Shown: positions 45,301-56,000, counted from the first letter of the stretch. The stretch: 64,000 nt of DNA from Silene conica (GCA_029255685.2 CM055316.2:75514861-75578860); one strand, 5' to 3'. The notes: generated by a model not told the origin, from the sequence alone. A program made the numbers and translations.

Positions 45301-47089
45301 AAAGTATCATGTTCAGACTACCGGGGGGGAACATAATTACAAAAGGCAGCCACAAATCAGTGTAACAACATGTGCGCAACATATAACATTATGTAATGTA
45401 GACAACATAAAAGTTAAAGAGCAAAACATGTGTTTCAGAATAATGCTTAAGTACACAAAATAATGCGCAACATACACGACATAATGCATAAGTACACAAA
45501 CATCTGAACACAAACACAATGTTAACCTATCTAAGCATCATGTTAACAGGACGGGGAGGAAACATAATTATAAAAGGTAAACAGGAGTTAATTTAAAAAT
45601 ATGTAACGTACAACGACTCGATCAAAATCTAACTTACTTGATGACGTCAAAACCATCGTCATCACCCTTTCGTTTCTTCGAACTCTCCCCAGCCTCTCTC
45701 CTTGTCGCCAGCACCTTTGACGCTTTACTATTTTCTGTATGGCCTCGCAGGTAGCAGACGAAAAAATGTTAATACATGTACGATGTGTATGTCTATGAGC
45801 AAACTCCTCAAAAAAAAAAAGATAAGAAGAAAGCCATATGCCCTACCCTTTTTAACCGCTTTAGGTTTTAAGGGTTCCTTGCGCGCCGGCTTTTTAACCA
45901 ACATTATTGCCCTCTCAATAGACTGATCAATTGCATCTGCATCGTCGTCGATGTCAGCATCCTTTTCGTCTTCAGAATCAGCACGGTCTTCGGCTGCACG
46001 TTCATCGTCTTCAGCCTCCTCTGCTGCATTCGCTTTCCCCTTTGCCTTACTACTGGAAGCAGTGAAAGTAACCTTCTTTCGGGCCCCTTTCACCTTATTA
46101 TGTACTTCATCACCTTGCTCCTCCTCCTCTGCTGGGTCCTCCTCTACCTCGTGTTCTTCTGGCGGTTCCGTAACCGCTTTCCCTCTGCGTTTCGCTCCAC
46201 CTCTACCTTTCGCTGCTGCTGTCTGTTTTGCAACAACCTCATTTGCTGCTGCTTTAAGCATAAAACGTGGTACACAAACCAAATACATTACAATATTATC
46301 TACAGGATTATGTGTTACTATGTTAGGCTATACGGATACAATGTCACCAACTACATTCTCAGAACAAATACCAACATACATTGATTAACCTCACGACAAC
46401 AACTACATATTTCTAACTACCAACATAATTAACAAATACATTATCAGACATGTGTTTTTAAAACATATTTGTTTGTCATTAAAAAAATGTCTGACATGTG
46501 TTCTTCACCATGTCAGACATGATCATGTCAGACAGTTTAAAACCCAGAAACCCAAATAAACCCTAAAAACCGACAACATTGAAGATCTTTAAACATAAAC
46601 AATTCTAAAAACACAGAAACCCGTATAAACAACTACAATAAGACCATAATAAACAACTCAACCAACATTATTTAAACAACAAAACAACAAAACAACAAAA
46701 CAAAAAAACAAAAAAACAAAAAAATACAACAAATAACCCAAAAACCCTACCAATAACAACCAAAAACCCTAAAAAAACCAAGAAACTACTAAAATCCCCC
46801 ATAAAACCCTAAAAAAATGCCGAGACACTTTAAAAAACAACATGCATTTATCAACAAACAAAACTTAGATTTAATATTTTTAAAAACACGAATTATGTAA
46901 GTATCATGTTAAAAAAATGTGTTCATGAATATGGATTTTTAAAAAACTCAAATTTTTTAACTAACAAATTTTACTAACAAATAACTAAAAAAACACATTA
47001 AATTATCAAAGCTTGAATATGTTCATACCTTCAGCATTTGTAGTCGTCTTCTTCACCAATGCACGCCTCGCAGATTGTTTAGTTACCAT
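42399..47089 (-). CDS. Second gene of the MULE: IGFGGLL-domain protein
   Basis: Minus strand, convergent with the transposase. Exons inferred from GT-AG sites: 47029-47089 (ATG, MVTKQSARRALVKK), 45847-46251 (basic then very acidic, EEHEVEEDPAEEEEQ), 45638-45734 (KKRKGDDDGFD), 42399-43671. The last exon carries MDVEDIGFGGLLELK and FPLTKDDVYDAFMLP, like the N-terminal domain that many plant MULE-borne proteins carry ahead of an Ulp1-type protease. No Ulp1 catalytic region is present. The coding frame changes twice in the last exon: near an A7 run at 43055-43061 (T7 in the gene) and near 42715-42740. These are indels, sequencing errors, or unrecognised introns (TTTTTTTACAG could be an acceptor). 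Likely nuclear by its charge pattern; function unknown. Confidence 0.65.
43690..45600. repeat. Tandem array inside the second MULE gene's intron
   Basis: Units of about 262 bp, some with an extra ~83-bp subunit, recur (marker GCACAACAGGGG near 43895, 44251, 44513 and 44858). Shared phrases include CATAATGCCTAAATATAACA and AATATATGTCGACATCATAA. Copies after 45000 are more diverged. A G15 run lies at 43904-43918. Long open frames here on the minus strand are by-products of the array. Confidence 0.85.
46260..47020 (-). other. Intron 1 of the second MULE gene
   Basis: A 777-bp intron between exon 1 (donor GTATGA after 47029) and exon 2 (acceptor before 46251). A-rich with AAACAACAAAACAACAAAAC runs at about 46675-46735 and a CATGTCAGACATG-like palindrome near 46492-46530. 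Confidence 0.55.
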
Positions 47090-47457
47090 TTTACTTATTT
47101 GTGTTTGGTGTTTTTGCAGGAAATGTTAGAGGGAGATTGAGGGTTTACAGAGGATTTTTGTTAGTGAGAGGAATTGATTAGAGGAGAAGGAAGTTGAAGA
47201 TGTGAGGAAATGGGGAAATGACGGTTGAGTGAGAGAGGGTAAATGGGATTTGATGGTTTGCAATCTCGAGGGGGTTTGGGGAAGTGTAAGGGCTTTTTTT
47301 CTTTTTTAATTCACATAGCTGACATCATCACAACTTGCATGACCCAGTTTCTATCAAATACGGTACCAACTTGCCCCATATTACACGTACTTGACCCGTC
47401 GCAAGCTTGCGACGGGTATGTCCGTCTTACAAAAAACGGACTGAAAAGAAATTACAA

Positions 47458-48188
47458 ACCCTTTTACTATAAAAGGAATAGATTTTAGAGAGTTCTTATT
47501 GGTCGATAAAAATTAAGATTAAATTTCTTTTAATTAAAGTAGGGTCCAACATGTTTATTCTACCTATTTAATTAACTCCCTTCAAACATTCATCAATTTA
47601 ATTTTTTCACCACTTTCTTAATTAAATAATTAAGTTTCAATATGAAAATATGTGACTCCATCTTCAATGTACATAAATAGATAGCGTTTATATTATATGG
47701 TCGAAGTTTTTTTGGTAGCTAAGGAGTCGGACTAATAATAATTTCGGTTCATTACGATGATTATGAACTTAGAATTTAAACTTTAAGTATGATTTTAAAA
47801 TCTATTTATATTTTTACCGGCTATTATCCGTCTTTAATTTAAAACGGTTAGTATCACCCATGGGTTATAGGAGAAATATTTTATTTTCGCCATGCATAAT
47901 GTTTTTTTGTGTTATTCATCCTCCATATGTATATATTGGATTCATCTTAAACTTAAACTGATAGTGTTGTCCCACATAAGAATTTGTATAATTTTATAAT
48001 GTCAATTACAGATGCGTTGTTTTTACTTACTTCTAAGTTAAGCGTATAAATTCTTTTTATTTTTTACATCGATATAACTGCGATACTAAAATTATATTTC
48101 TTATTAAATATATTCACCTTTTTTATTTTTTATTTTTTCAGTTTAATAAAATTAAACCCGTGCATTTTTTGCACGAGCGTAAAACTAG
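47458..48188 (+). mobile_element. Non-autonomous Helitron, copy A
   Basis: The 3' end has hairpin CCCGTGCATTTTTTGCACG followed by CTAG at 48185-48188 and then T, the classic Helitron terminus. The 5' end ACCCTTTTACTATAAAAGG aligns with the TC-starting end of copy B. Collinear, inverted, with 50804-51892 over most of its length. Non-coding. Confidence 0.75.
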
Positions 48189-48229
48189 TTCTTGTCTAAA
48201 AAACATATTCGTTTTAAATTTAAAACATA

Positions 48230-48488
48230 CCCTTTCCATTTTTTTCCACTTAATACATCTGTTTTTTCACATTTGTCAACGCACGTTTTACGTGCTTAAT
48301 ATCTTTAGCTACGTATTTGTAAAAATTATAAAAATTATATATTTTTAATGTACTCGTAAAGACGAATTAAACAAGACCCCACATGAATATATTTTTTCTT
48401 ATGTATTAGGAAAAAATTGAAATTGGAGGTTCACTTGTGAATAATGTACAAAAAACAAATGTCTCAATTGGAAAAAAAATGGAGCGAG
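48230..48488. mobile_element. Diverged Stowaway-like MITE
   Basis: Ends CCCTTTCCATTTTTTTCCAC and, inverted, CTCGCTCCATTTTTTTTCCA are alike, with TA on both sides (48228-48229 and 48489-48490). TA target and CTCCNTCC-like ends fit Tc1/mariner Stowaway elements. Confidence 0.6.
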
Positions 48489-48500
48489 TATTAAACAAAA

Positions 48501-48530
48501 CTAGATTTAATGCCCGTGCGATGCACGGGC
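48501..48530 (-). mobile_element. 3' terminus of a third Helitron (minus strand)
   Basis: On the minus strand the perfect hairpin GCCCGTGCATCGCACGGGC is followed by ATTAAATCTAG and then T. This is a Helitron 3' end. The matching 5' end upstream on that strand was not located, so its length is unknown. Confidence 0.6.
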
Positions 48531-48539
48531 CTATTTGTA

Positions 48540-49704
48540 ATGTTCTGTCAACTAAAAATAATGTAATGGAACACTGCTAAGTATATGCATGATCTAAATG
48601 ATATGGTATTTATTCGTATGATGTTCTACTCATATTTGAATTGATATTCAGAGTAACTAACTGAAAATTTGGCTTTTAGTTGTAGATGAGCGTTTGTGCA
48701 AAAGAACCCGGTTCATCATTGTACATGAGAGTTGAGACCTATCTTTGAGAATTTCATGGGTAAAAATTAAATTTTAATAGTGAGTGGATTTTGGGTGAGA
48801 CCCATTTATGAAGGTTGAGTTTGTAACTTGGTGATGTGCTGATGACGTGGCGGCAAATGAACTTGTATGGACATGAGCTATTGCGGTTGCTCTTATGCTT
48901 GTTTTTTAGAATCTTGGTACTCCCTCACGTCGAATCGACCGTAATTTCTTTTAAGTCAAAGGATATGCAATATAAACCATTTAGCTTAAAAAGAAAATTC
49001 GGAAATATAAATGAAAAGAACGATAAAAAAATAAAAATTTTCTCTATAAATAATAAAATATTTAATCTCGTTAGGAATTCAAGTTATCAATCGATATATG
49101 AAATTGTGCATTTCTAACTCAACAAACTCTTCGTACAATTTTCTTATTTTTAGACCCGTACATTGCATGGACAATAAATTTAAAGAGCTATTTTTCTAAC
49201 TTCTTTATAAAAAAAGTCATTGAACTACATAATTATCATCAAGGTCAACACTCAACATGCATGTTTGAGTTGTAATTCGACTTTGTAGTCTATCTCTACT
49301 CTTGTAAAGTCTTACATACACAGTATGCACAGTTGAGATCGTCGTGAATGGAAAATGTATAACGATAAATATACACATTAATTTATGTACATTTCATATC
49401 TAAAACACTTGTATCATCAATCGTCTAATTAAGTGAATTGATTTTAAAATCAAATGAAGTATTGTTTAATTCATCGTGAGAAAACAGAATCCTGGAAATT
49501 TAATTGAAGTCATATAGAATTGCAGTTCAAGGGAGCTATTAATTATTGGATCAGAATAAGCGAATGATCTTTAATATTGAGGTGGATGGAGGTTGTGATT
49601 AACCATTGCTCACTTTCCTATACGTCATATTTCCACTTCGATAGAGTCATAGAAATGTGCATACATTCATTATTTCAATTCCAATATAAAACTCTGCTAT
49701 GTCT
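48540..49704. other. AT-rich intergenic DNA
   Basis: No supported gene. AGCTATTGCGGTTGCTCTTA near 48878 looks like a MITE end, and a hairpin-like CCCGTACATTGCATGG lies near 49157. A 93-codon open frame at 48836-49117 crosses these and has no motif. Confidence 0.5.
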
Positions 49705-49707
49705 TTA

Positions 49708-49934
49708 GGGAGTGTTTGGCTACATGAATTTAATTTGAAATGTGTCATTTAAAATATAGCAAAGTAAATAAGAATTTGGAAATGAGGGGGGTTGAAGGGT
49801 GGATTTCAAATGTGGTTATTTTAAGCTTAATTGGATTTGATTGAATTTCCAAATCCAAATCTAGTAAGTTGCCAAACAAGTAAATTGATCCAAATCCAAA
49901 TTTGAAAATACAATTTTAGTTCCCAAACACACCA
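49708..49934. mobile_element. PIF/Harbinger-like MITE
   Basis: 227 bp. Ends GGGAGTGTTTGGCTAC and, inverted, TGGTGTGTTTGGGAAC are alike. TTA flanks both sides (49705-49707 and 49935-49937). Confidence 0.65.
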
Positions 49935-49937
49935 TTA

Positions 49938-50803
49938 AGGTGTTTGGCTTGTATACAAACTTAATAAATTCATATTATGTAATTAGTATTAGGAGTATAA
50001 TATAGCAGTTTACAAAACTTGGACACCGAATATTAATATTCTACCATGTACTATAATGTACTTTTAGTAATTATAAATGGTTCAAGTGTATTATTTAAAA
50101 GTATTATAACGAAAATTATTTTGTAACCATTGCTTGAGAAAAATCTATCGTCCCTCTTATTCAATGAAAGGACTATATTTTACAAAAAAAAAATCTCAGT
50201 TATCCAATGGATATAACGATTTTTGGGAATATCAACTAAAACTCATATTCTAAAAATTGATGCATCAAAGTTGTTATTCAATTAAATAAACTTAGAATTT
50301 TAACTGAACTTATAAGATTCAAAAATTTCTTAAATATATTAACATATGTAATATAATTATTATAAGTTTTCAAAAATATTAGACTCGTCAGTATTGCTAG
50401 AAATTTGAACTCTTAATAAAAATTCATCAGAAATTTTTTATACATGGAATTACAATTGGTTTGGCACCCAAACTTCTTACTTAACTAAGGTGTCTCATTC
50501 TTGCTTGACTTAATTAACGACAATAAGACGTTTTTCAGTGCGTTTCTTAAGGGCCACCGTATCAATGTGCTTCACCACAAGTAATTACAACCAAAAAAAC
50601 TGAAATAGTCAATATGATGATGTAAATTATATAAATTAGACTTTCTTAATAGTATAATGCAAAATCAAGATAATAATTGTAGAATAAAAGATGACAAAGT
50701 ACCACAACATATGAAATTTGTAAGGTATTGATTGCATTAGCATATTATTACGAACGGTCTCCATAATCCCATCTCATCTAAATATCTACTACTATAATCA
50801 TAA
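49938..50803. other. AT-rich intergenic DNA, nothing recognised
   Basis: No gene or clear element seen. Confidence 0.5.
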
Positions 50804-51892
50804 CTAGTTTTACTCCCGTGCAAAAAATACACGGATTTAATTTTATTAAATCGAAAAAATAAAAATAAAAAGGTGAATATATTTAATAAAATATATAATT
50901 TTAGTATTGCAGATATCGATGTAAAAAAATAAAAAGAATTTATACGCTTAACTTAGGCGTAAGTAAAGACAACGCATCTGCTGACATTATAAAATTATAC
51001 AAATTCTTATATAGGACGACATTATCGGTTTAAGTTTAGGACAGATCAAATATACATTTGTAGCATGAATCAAACAAAAAAAAAACATTATGCATGGCGA
51101 AAATAAAATAGTTGTCCTATAAGTCTATAACCCATGGGGAGTGATACTTACATGTTTTAAATTTAAGACGGATAATAGCCGGTAAAAATATATATTGATT
51201 TTAAAATTATACTTAAGGTTTAAATTCTAAGTTCATAACCATTGTAATGAACCCAAATTATTATTAGTCTGATTCTCTAACTACCATAAAAACTCCAACC
51301 ATATAATATACGAAGTAAATCTTATCTATTTTATGTACATTTAAGACGGAGTTACATAATTTCGTTGATTTCCAATTCTCAACAATTTTAATTTGTTAAT
51401 TTCTAGTATTTGAATGTATTATTTTTTGCCAATTTATATATTATTATATTTGATATTCACTTTTTGTTTCTGTTTTATACTCATTGTCACTCACTCTAAT
51501 CCTTTTATTAGTGCATGTTAAATAGAGTATTAACAATTTCTTTAATCTTTTAATATACTAAATCTGTAAAGTGTAGGTGTCTCAATCATATTATTATATT
51601 TAATATATACCTTTAATTTATGTAAAATTAGTTAACTTATTATCAATGGTCATTAAAGATTTCATTTTTACTGTTGAAATTGAATAGTTAGGATTTCGGA
51701 AGATTTCATATTCGATGTGTAATTATAGATTGTAACTTATTTAATTAACGAAAGTAGTGAGAAAATTAAATTGAAGTAATTAATTATGTAAATGAACATG
51801 GCGGACCCCACATTGATTAAATTTTTTTCTTCTCTTAATTTCCATCAACCAATGAGAGCTCTTTAAATTCTATCCCTTTTATAGTAAAGGGA
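50804..51892 (-). mobile_element. Non-autonomous Helitron, copy B
   Basis: On the minus strand it starts TCCCTTTACTATAAAAGGG after an A and ends with hairpin CCGTGTATTTTTTGCACGG, then CTAG (50807-50804) before a T: insertion between A and T as expected. Inverted relative of copy A at 47458-48188, with additional internal sequence at about 51370-51780. Confidence 0.78.
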
Positions 51893-52061
51893 TTTTAACA
51901 AAAAAACTGCATGCATGAGCTATACTAACAATAACCAAAGAGAAAGGATCGAGAATGGAATTGAACCATCAATATTACTTCTTTTATACATGGGTCAAGA
52001 ACATGTATGGATGTATATAGTAATTATAAGAGAGTTTGAGGCAAACTCTTAATATTTCGTT

Positions 52062-52261
52062 CACAAATTCTTATTTGCAACGGCACTATCCGTCGCAAGC
52101 TTGTGACGGATACCGTTTCCTCTCACAAAATACCCACTTTTTCTCTCTCTCCAACACGTACTATTCATGTGGTCCCCTTTCTCCACTAACTCATTTTCTA
52201 TCCATTTTATCTCACAAAATATCCGTCACAAATGATGACCCGTCGCAAGCAAGACTTACTA
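52062..52261. mobile_element. Mutator-type MITE, relative of the 10-kb element
   Basis: 200 bp. Starts CACAAATTCTTATTTGCAAC, ends (inverted) TAGTAAGTCTTGCTTGCGAC. TATTTCGTT at 52053-52061 and TATTTTGTT at 52262-52270 form a 9-bp duplication with one mismatch. It has the internal CCGTCGCAAGCTTGTGACGG palindrome seen at 47397-47416. Confidence 0.8.
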
Positions 52262-52270
52262 TATTTTGTT

Positions 52271-52748
52271 AGCGTATCTTAATGTTCTATCTCACACATT
52301 TAATTCAAATATTTTTAGAAAATTACTAAAAGATACCGTTCTATACTTCTATGTTAAACTTGAGTAAAATCGCATTACCCAAATATTTTATAACTCCGAT
52401 TCAATGCTAATATCACCGTGTCGAAAACCCATTAAAACTGCAAAAAAAAATTGTCACAATTAGATTCAAGTAATGATTTTCTTTGTGACATGGTAATGAT
52501 AGATTTACATAAAATAGTATTTTAAATAAATTAGTGTTTAATGCACACAAATTCAAAAGTAATAACAACTACTCCGTATTCATATGAAGAAATAGCACAC
52601 TGATAAAAGAAAAAACTATTGCATTAGGGTTTAGTGGATATATATAGTTTTATGTGCACATAATTAAAGAGTGGTAATTAAATATAGCTAGTAAAATTGA
52701 TAGTATTGGTAACTTGAAATTCTAGATTTACAGAAACACAAACACTTA
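52271..52748. other. AT-rich spacer, nothing recognised
   Basis: No gene or clear repeat seen. Confidence 0.5.
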
Positions 52749-52751
52749 TTA

Positions 52752-53087
52752 GAGCAATAGCAATAGTAGAACTCTATATAAAGTTCTTCACATGCCACAT
52801 CAAAATACACTAATTCCAATTTTTAAAAATTTTTGTTCACAATAGAAAAACTTTATAAAAAGATCTTAGGTGGAAAAAAATTATAAAATAAATAATGTTA
52901 AATGGGTTTTCACATCCAACAAAGCTATATTAATTGGTTGTTCATTTTTCAAGAGTTAAGAACTTGGTTCTTATTTTAGAACTTAGTTCTTAAAAATAAG
53001 AACAAACCTTTAAATGCAATAGAAGAACTATAAAAATAAAGTTCTTGGTAACAACCCCTAGGCTAAGAACTACTATTGCTATTGCTC
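52752..53087. mobile_element. PIF/Harbinger-like MITE with GAGCAATAGCAATAGTAG ends
   Basis: 336 bp. The left end GAGCAATAGCAATAGTAG is an exact inverted copy of the right end. TTA flanks both sides (52749-52751 and 53088-53090). The interior contains AAGAACTTGGTTCTTATTTT-type palindromes. Perfect TIRs suggest a recent insertion. Confidence 0.8.
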
Positions 53088-53337
53088 TTAGTAATCTTTA
53101 TCTTATTTACTTTTCTTATGTCTTCTTTTAAACTTTATTATTTAATTTCTTAATACGTTAGCAAATTTTATCTTCTTTTCTTTTCTTATCTTTATTTTGA
53201 AAGATCTTATTATATTATTCAACCAATCACATCGCTCGAAAAAAGCTTCCTTTAATAATATAAATAGATAAATAGATATATGGAAAAATAAAGATATACT
53301 AATGTCCTAAGGACCATCCAAAAAAAAGTTCACTCAT

Positions 53338-53508
53338 CCTTATTTCAGACCGCAAGATCCGTCTGAGATAATAAGACGTATATCATTTCCTTTCATAAAA
53401 TACCATTTAGGGATTGAGTGGGAAAATACATGAGAATGTCTCACCACCCATATAATTTCCACTCATAAGAGGTCTTATTGTTTTAACAGAACTTGCGATC
53501 TGAATCAA
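53338..53508. mobile_element. MITE of the CAGACCGCAAG family, copy 2
   Basis: Ends CATCCTTATTTCAGACCGCA and, inverted, CATCCGTCTTGATTCAGATC. Flanked by AAAAAGTTC and AAAAAGTTT (a possible 9-bp duplication with one mismatch). Same family as 21933-22130. It sits at the left end of the next MITE. Confidence 0.6.
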
Positions 53509-53509
53509 G

Positions 53510-54138
53510 ACGGATGAAAAAGTTTGGCAAAACTAGCTGAAAAGGTAGCTGAAACCTGAAAAGGTAGCTGAAACCTGAAAAGCTAACTGAAAAGGTAGCT
53601 GGAAATTAAGACCTGAAAAGGTAGCTGATTTTTGTTAAAACTGTTTGGATACTAGTTGAAAAGGTAGCTGATATTTAACAAAATGACGGAAAAGGACATG
53701 ATTTATTATTGATATCTTTTACGTTTTTACTAGGTTGAGGGCAAGGCGGGCTTGACATACCAGTTCTTAAATTTTTATCTTAGATTATTAATTTCAAGTA
53801 TAAATTTAACTAGTTATAATGAAGTTTTTTCAATATATTTGAAAGAGAATGAGAAAATAATTAACATATAACGATTAGGTAGAAAAAAATTAAAGCAATA
53901 CACCCTTGAAAATATATTTTAGCGATACAAAAATAATTCTTTATTAAAATCATACAAAAAAATATTAATTAAGCTTCCCCAAATTAAAGTAGCAATCCTA
54001 TCGCGGATATTAGACCAAGGGTAGAATAGGTAGATGAAAATAAAACAGCTACCAAAAAAAAATAAGGTACCTGATTATTTTTGCAAAAAAGTCATTTCAG
54101 ACAAATCAGGTACCTTATTTGCCTTGCCAAACACAGCC
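53510..54138. mobile_element. GGTAGCTGAAACCTGAAAA-rich MITE, copy 1
   Basis: The right end is CCAAACACAGCC followed by TTA; the left end is truncated or disturbed by the neighbouring MITE. Many ACCTGAAAAGGTAGCTGA subrepeats fill the left part. The copy at 54146-54811 shares ends and subrepeats. Confidence 0.6.
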
Positions 54139-54145
54139 TTACTTA

Positions 54146-54811
54146 GGCTCTGTTTGGTAAAACGAGGTAAAAAGCTACCTGAAACCTAAAAAGGTACCTG
54201 AAGACTGAAAATGTAGCTAAAACCTGAAAAGGTAGCGGATAAGGTAGCTGAAAATTAGGAGCTGATAAGCTAACTGATTATATAAAAAACTGTTTGACAA
54301 ACTAACTGAAAAGGTAGCTTATTTTGGTAAAATGACATAAAAGAATATAAATATAACAATTATTTACTACTCCCTCCATTCATATCCACTTTACACATTT
54401 GGATTTTGTACACTATTTACAAATCAACGTTCGGTATCAATTTTCTCCTTATACGAAGAGAAAATATTCTTGTTTGATTCGTCTTCACGAGTACATTGAA
54501 AATATCTAACTTTTATAATTTTTGCGAATACGAAACTAAAGATATTTAACACGTAAAACGTGCATTGGGAAAAGTGAAAAAGCAAATGTGTAGAGTGGAT
54601 ATGAAGGGAGGGAGTATATTATAGATTGAAGAGTAAAAAAGTAATATAACCTTGACTCGGGTACCTAAAATCTAAAATGCTACCTCAGGTAACATTTCAT
54701 TTCATGTAGTCTATTTGACCAAATAAGCTACTTGTCAAACACTTTCAAGACAATAAACTACCGATTCTTTGGAAAAAAAGTTATTTCAGGCACCTGAAGT
54801 GCAACACAGCC
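54146..54811. mobile_element. GGTAGCTGAAACCTGAAAA-rich MITE, copy 2
   Basis: Starts GGCTCTGTTTGGTAAAACG after TTA and ends near AACACAGCC. Head-to-tail with copy 1, only 7 bp apart. A Stowaway element is nested inside it. Confidence 0.6.
54370..54614. mobile_element. Stowaway (Tc1/mariner) MITE
   Basis: 245 bp with ends CTCCCTCCATTCATATCCAC and, inverted, CTCCCTCCCTTCATATCCAC, flanked by TA (54368-54369 and 54615-54616). Typical Stowaway; nested in copy 2 of the neighbouring MITE family. Confidence 0.85.
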
Positions 54812-54935
54812 GTTTTAAGAGAAACGAAAGAAAAATCGCGCAGTTCGAGCATACCTCGGAAAAGCATAAAGACGTAACCTAGAAGCCAGGATAATACTAA
54901 CTTCTTGCATCTAGATCTAATTCCCCACAATTAAG

Positions 54936-56000
54936 ATGATAACAAACAAATCAATCCTATTAATCTTCCTCTTAATTTTCCTAATCTCAATCCAACTCAT
55001 ACTTAAACTTCAAAATCACTCTCCAAAAATGTCAACCCTTAAAATTACTCCAACCAATCCTTATCAATTTCTTCACATAGTTCCAAACTCCGACGGTACA
55101 ATCACACGTTTACCAGAGTTTTACCCAATTGTAAATGCCTCAGTTACAAATTCCTCATCCTCTCTTTCGCTTTCGAAAGATGTCATCGTTAACCAAAGTA
55201 AAAATACCTTCGTTCGGGTTTACCTTCCAAGCGGTATAAGTAAACCCGAAGCAAAAGAGAAGTTACCGATCCTAGTATTTATCCATGGTGGTGGGTTTGT
55301 CGTCTGTAGTGTGGGAACTCCAGCAATTCACGAGTTTTGTTCCAACGCGGCGAGCCAGCTCGCCGCGTTGGTTGTCTCAGTCGAATATAGACTCACCCCT
55401 GAGCATCGTCTCCCTGCAGCTTATGACGATGTTTTGGAGGCTTTGACATGGGTTAAAGAGGGTAAAGATGAGTGGGTAAATGAATACGGTAATTTTTCGA
55501 GGTGTGTTATTATGGGGGAGAGTGCAGGGGGGAATATTGCGTATCACGCTGGATTAAGTGCAGCGGTTCAGGTTAATGATTTTAAGCCGTTGGATATACT
55601 CGGGTTGGTTTTGATTCAGCCGTATTTTGGTGGGGTAGACCGGACTGGTTCTGAGATTCGACTGGTTAATGACGTGGCTTTGCCATTATCTGTTAATGAT
55701 TTAATGTGGGACCTTTCTTTGCCGGTTGGTGTGAATCGGAGTCATGTGTATTGTGATCCGTTTGTAGGTGGTGGGTCGAGTTTGTTAGATCGGGTTAGGG
55801 ATTTGGGGTGGCGTGTTGGCGTGATAGGTTGCGATGGTGACCCGCTTTTCGATAGGCATGTAGAGTTTGTAAAATTGTTGGAGAATAAAGGGTTGAATGT
55901 GAAGTCTATGATTGATGAAGGTGGTTCTCATGGAATGTTTTCGTCTAATCCTACTAAAATGAAAGAATTGTTTGATTTTGTTACACAATTTCTATCTTGA
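54936..56000 (+). CDS. Plant carboxylesterase B with N-terminal membrane segment
   Basis: 354 residues, intronless, same family as A. A hydrophobic run follows the start (ILLIFLLIFLISIQLILKL, about 7-25), a signal peptide or membrane anchor absent from A and C. An in-frame Met32 (MSTLKITPTNPYQFLHIVPN) aligns with the starts of A and C and would give a 323-residue soluble form. Oxyanion HGGG 117-120, Ser196 in GESAGG, Asp302 in GDPLFD and His332 in GSHGMF: all catalytic parts are present. Followed 400 bp later by copy C in the same direction, so the pair is a tandem duplication. Ester hydrolysis in the secretory path is inferred only from the N-terminus. Confidence 0.92.
   Translation: MITNKSILLIFLLIFLISIQLILKLQNHSPKMSTLKITPTNPYQFLHIVPNSDGTITRLPEFYPIVNASVTNSSSSLSLSKDVIVNQSKNTFVRVYLPSGISKPEAKEKLPILVFIHGGGFVVCSVGTPAIHEFCSNAASQLAALVVSVEYRLTPEHRLPAAYDDVLEALTWVKEGKDEWVNEYGNFSRCVIMGESAGGNIAYHAGLSAAVQVNDFKPLDILGLVLIQPYFGGVDRTGSEIRLVNDVALPLSVNDLMWDLSLPVGVNRSHVYCDPFVGGGSSLLDRVRDLGWRVGVIGCDGDPLFDRHVEFVKLLENKGLNVKSMIDEGGSHGMFSSNPTKMKELFDFVTQFLS

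Larger units (their letters stand above)
37411..47443. mobile_element. 10-kb two-gene Mutator-like element (FAR1-type)
   Basis: 10,033 bp with a perfect 9-bp duplication AAAAGAAAT (37402-37410 and 47444-47452). Terminal inverted repeats of about 100 bp are imperfect: CACAAATTCTTATTTGCGAT at the left, CAGTCCGTTTTTTGTAAGAC inverted at the right, then a shared ACCCGTCRCAAGCTT block. It carries a plus-strand transposase gene and a convergent minus-strand gene with four or more exons, plus minisatellites in introns and between the genes. The convergent two-gene plan recalls maize MuDR, but the second gene is unrelated to mudrB as far as I can see. Short elements at 27794, 52062 and 60177 share its ends. 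Confidence 0.88.

Noticed and set aside
48836-49117. 93-codon frame in AT-rich intergenic DNA
   Set aside because: Crosses a MITE-like end and AT-rich sequence, with low-complexity Lys/Asn composition and no domain.
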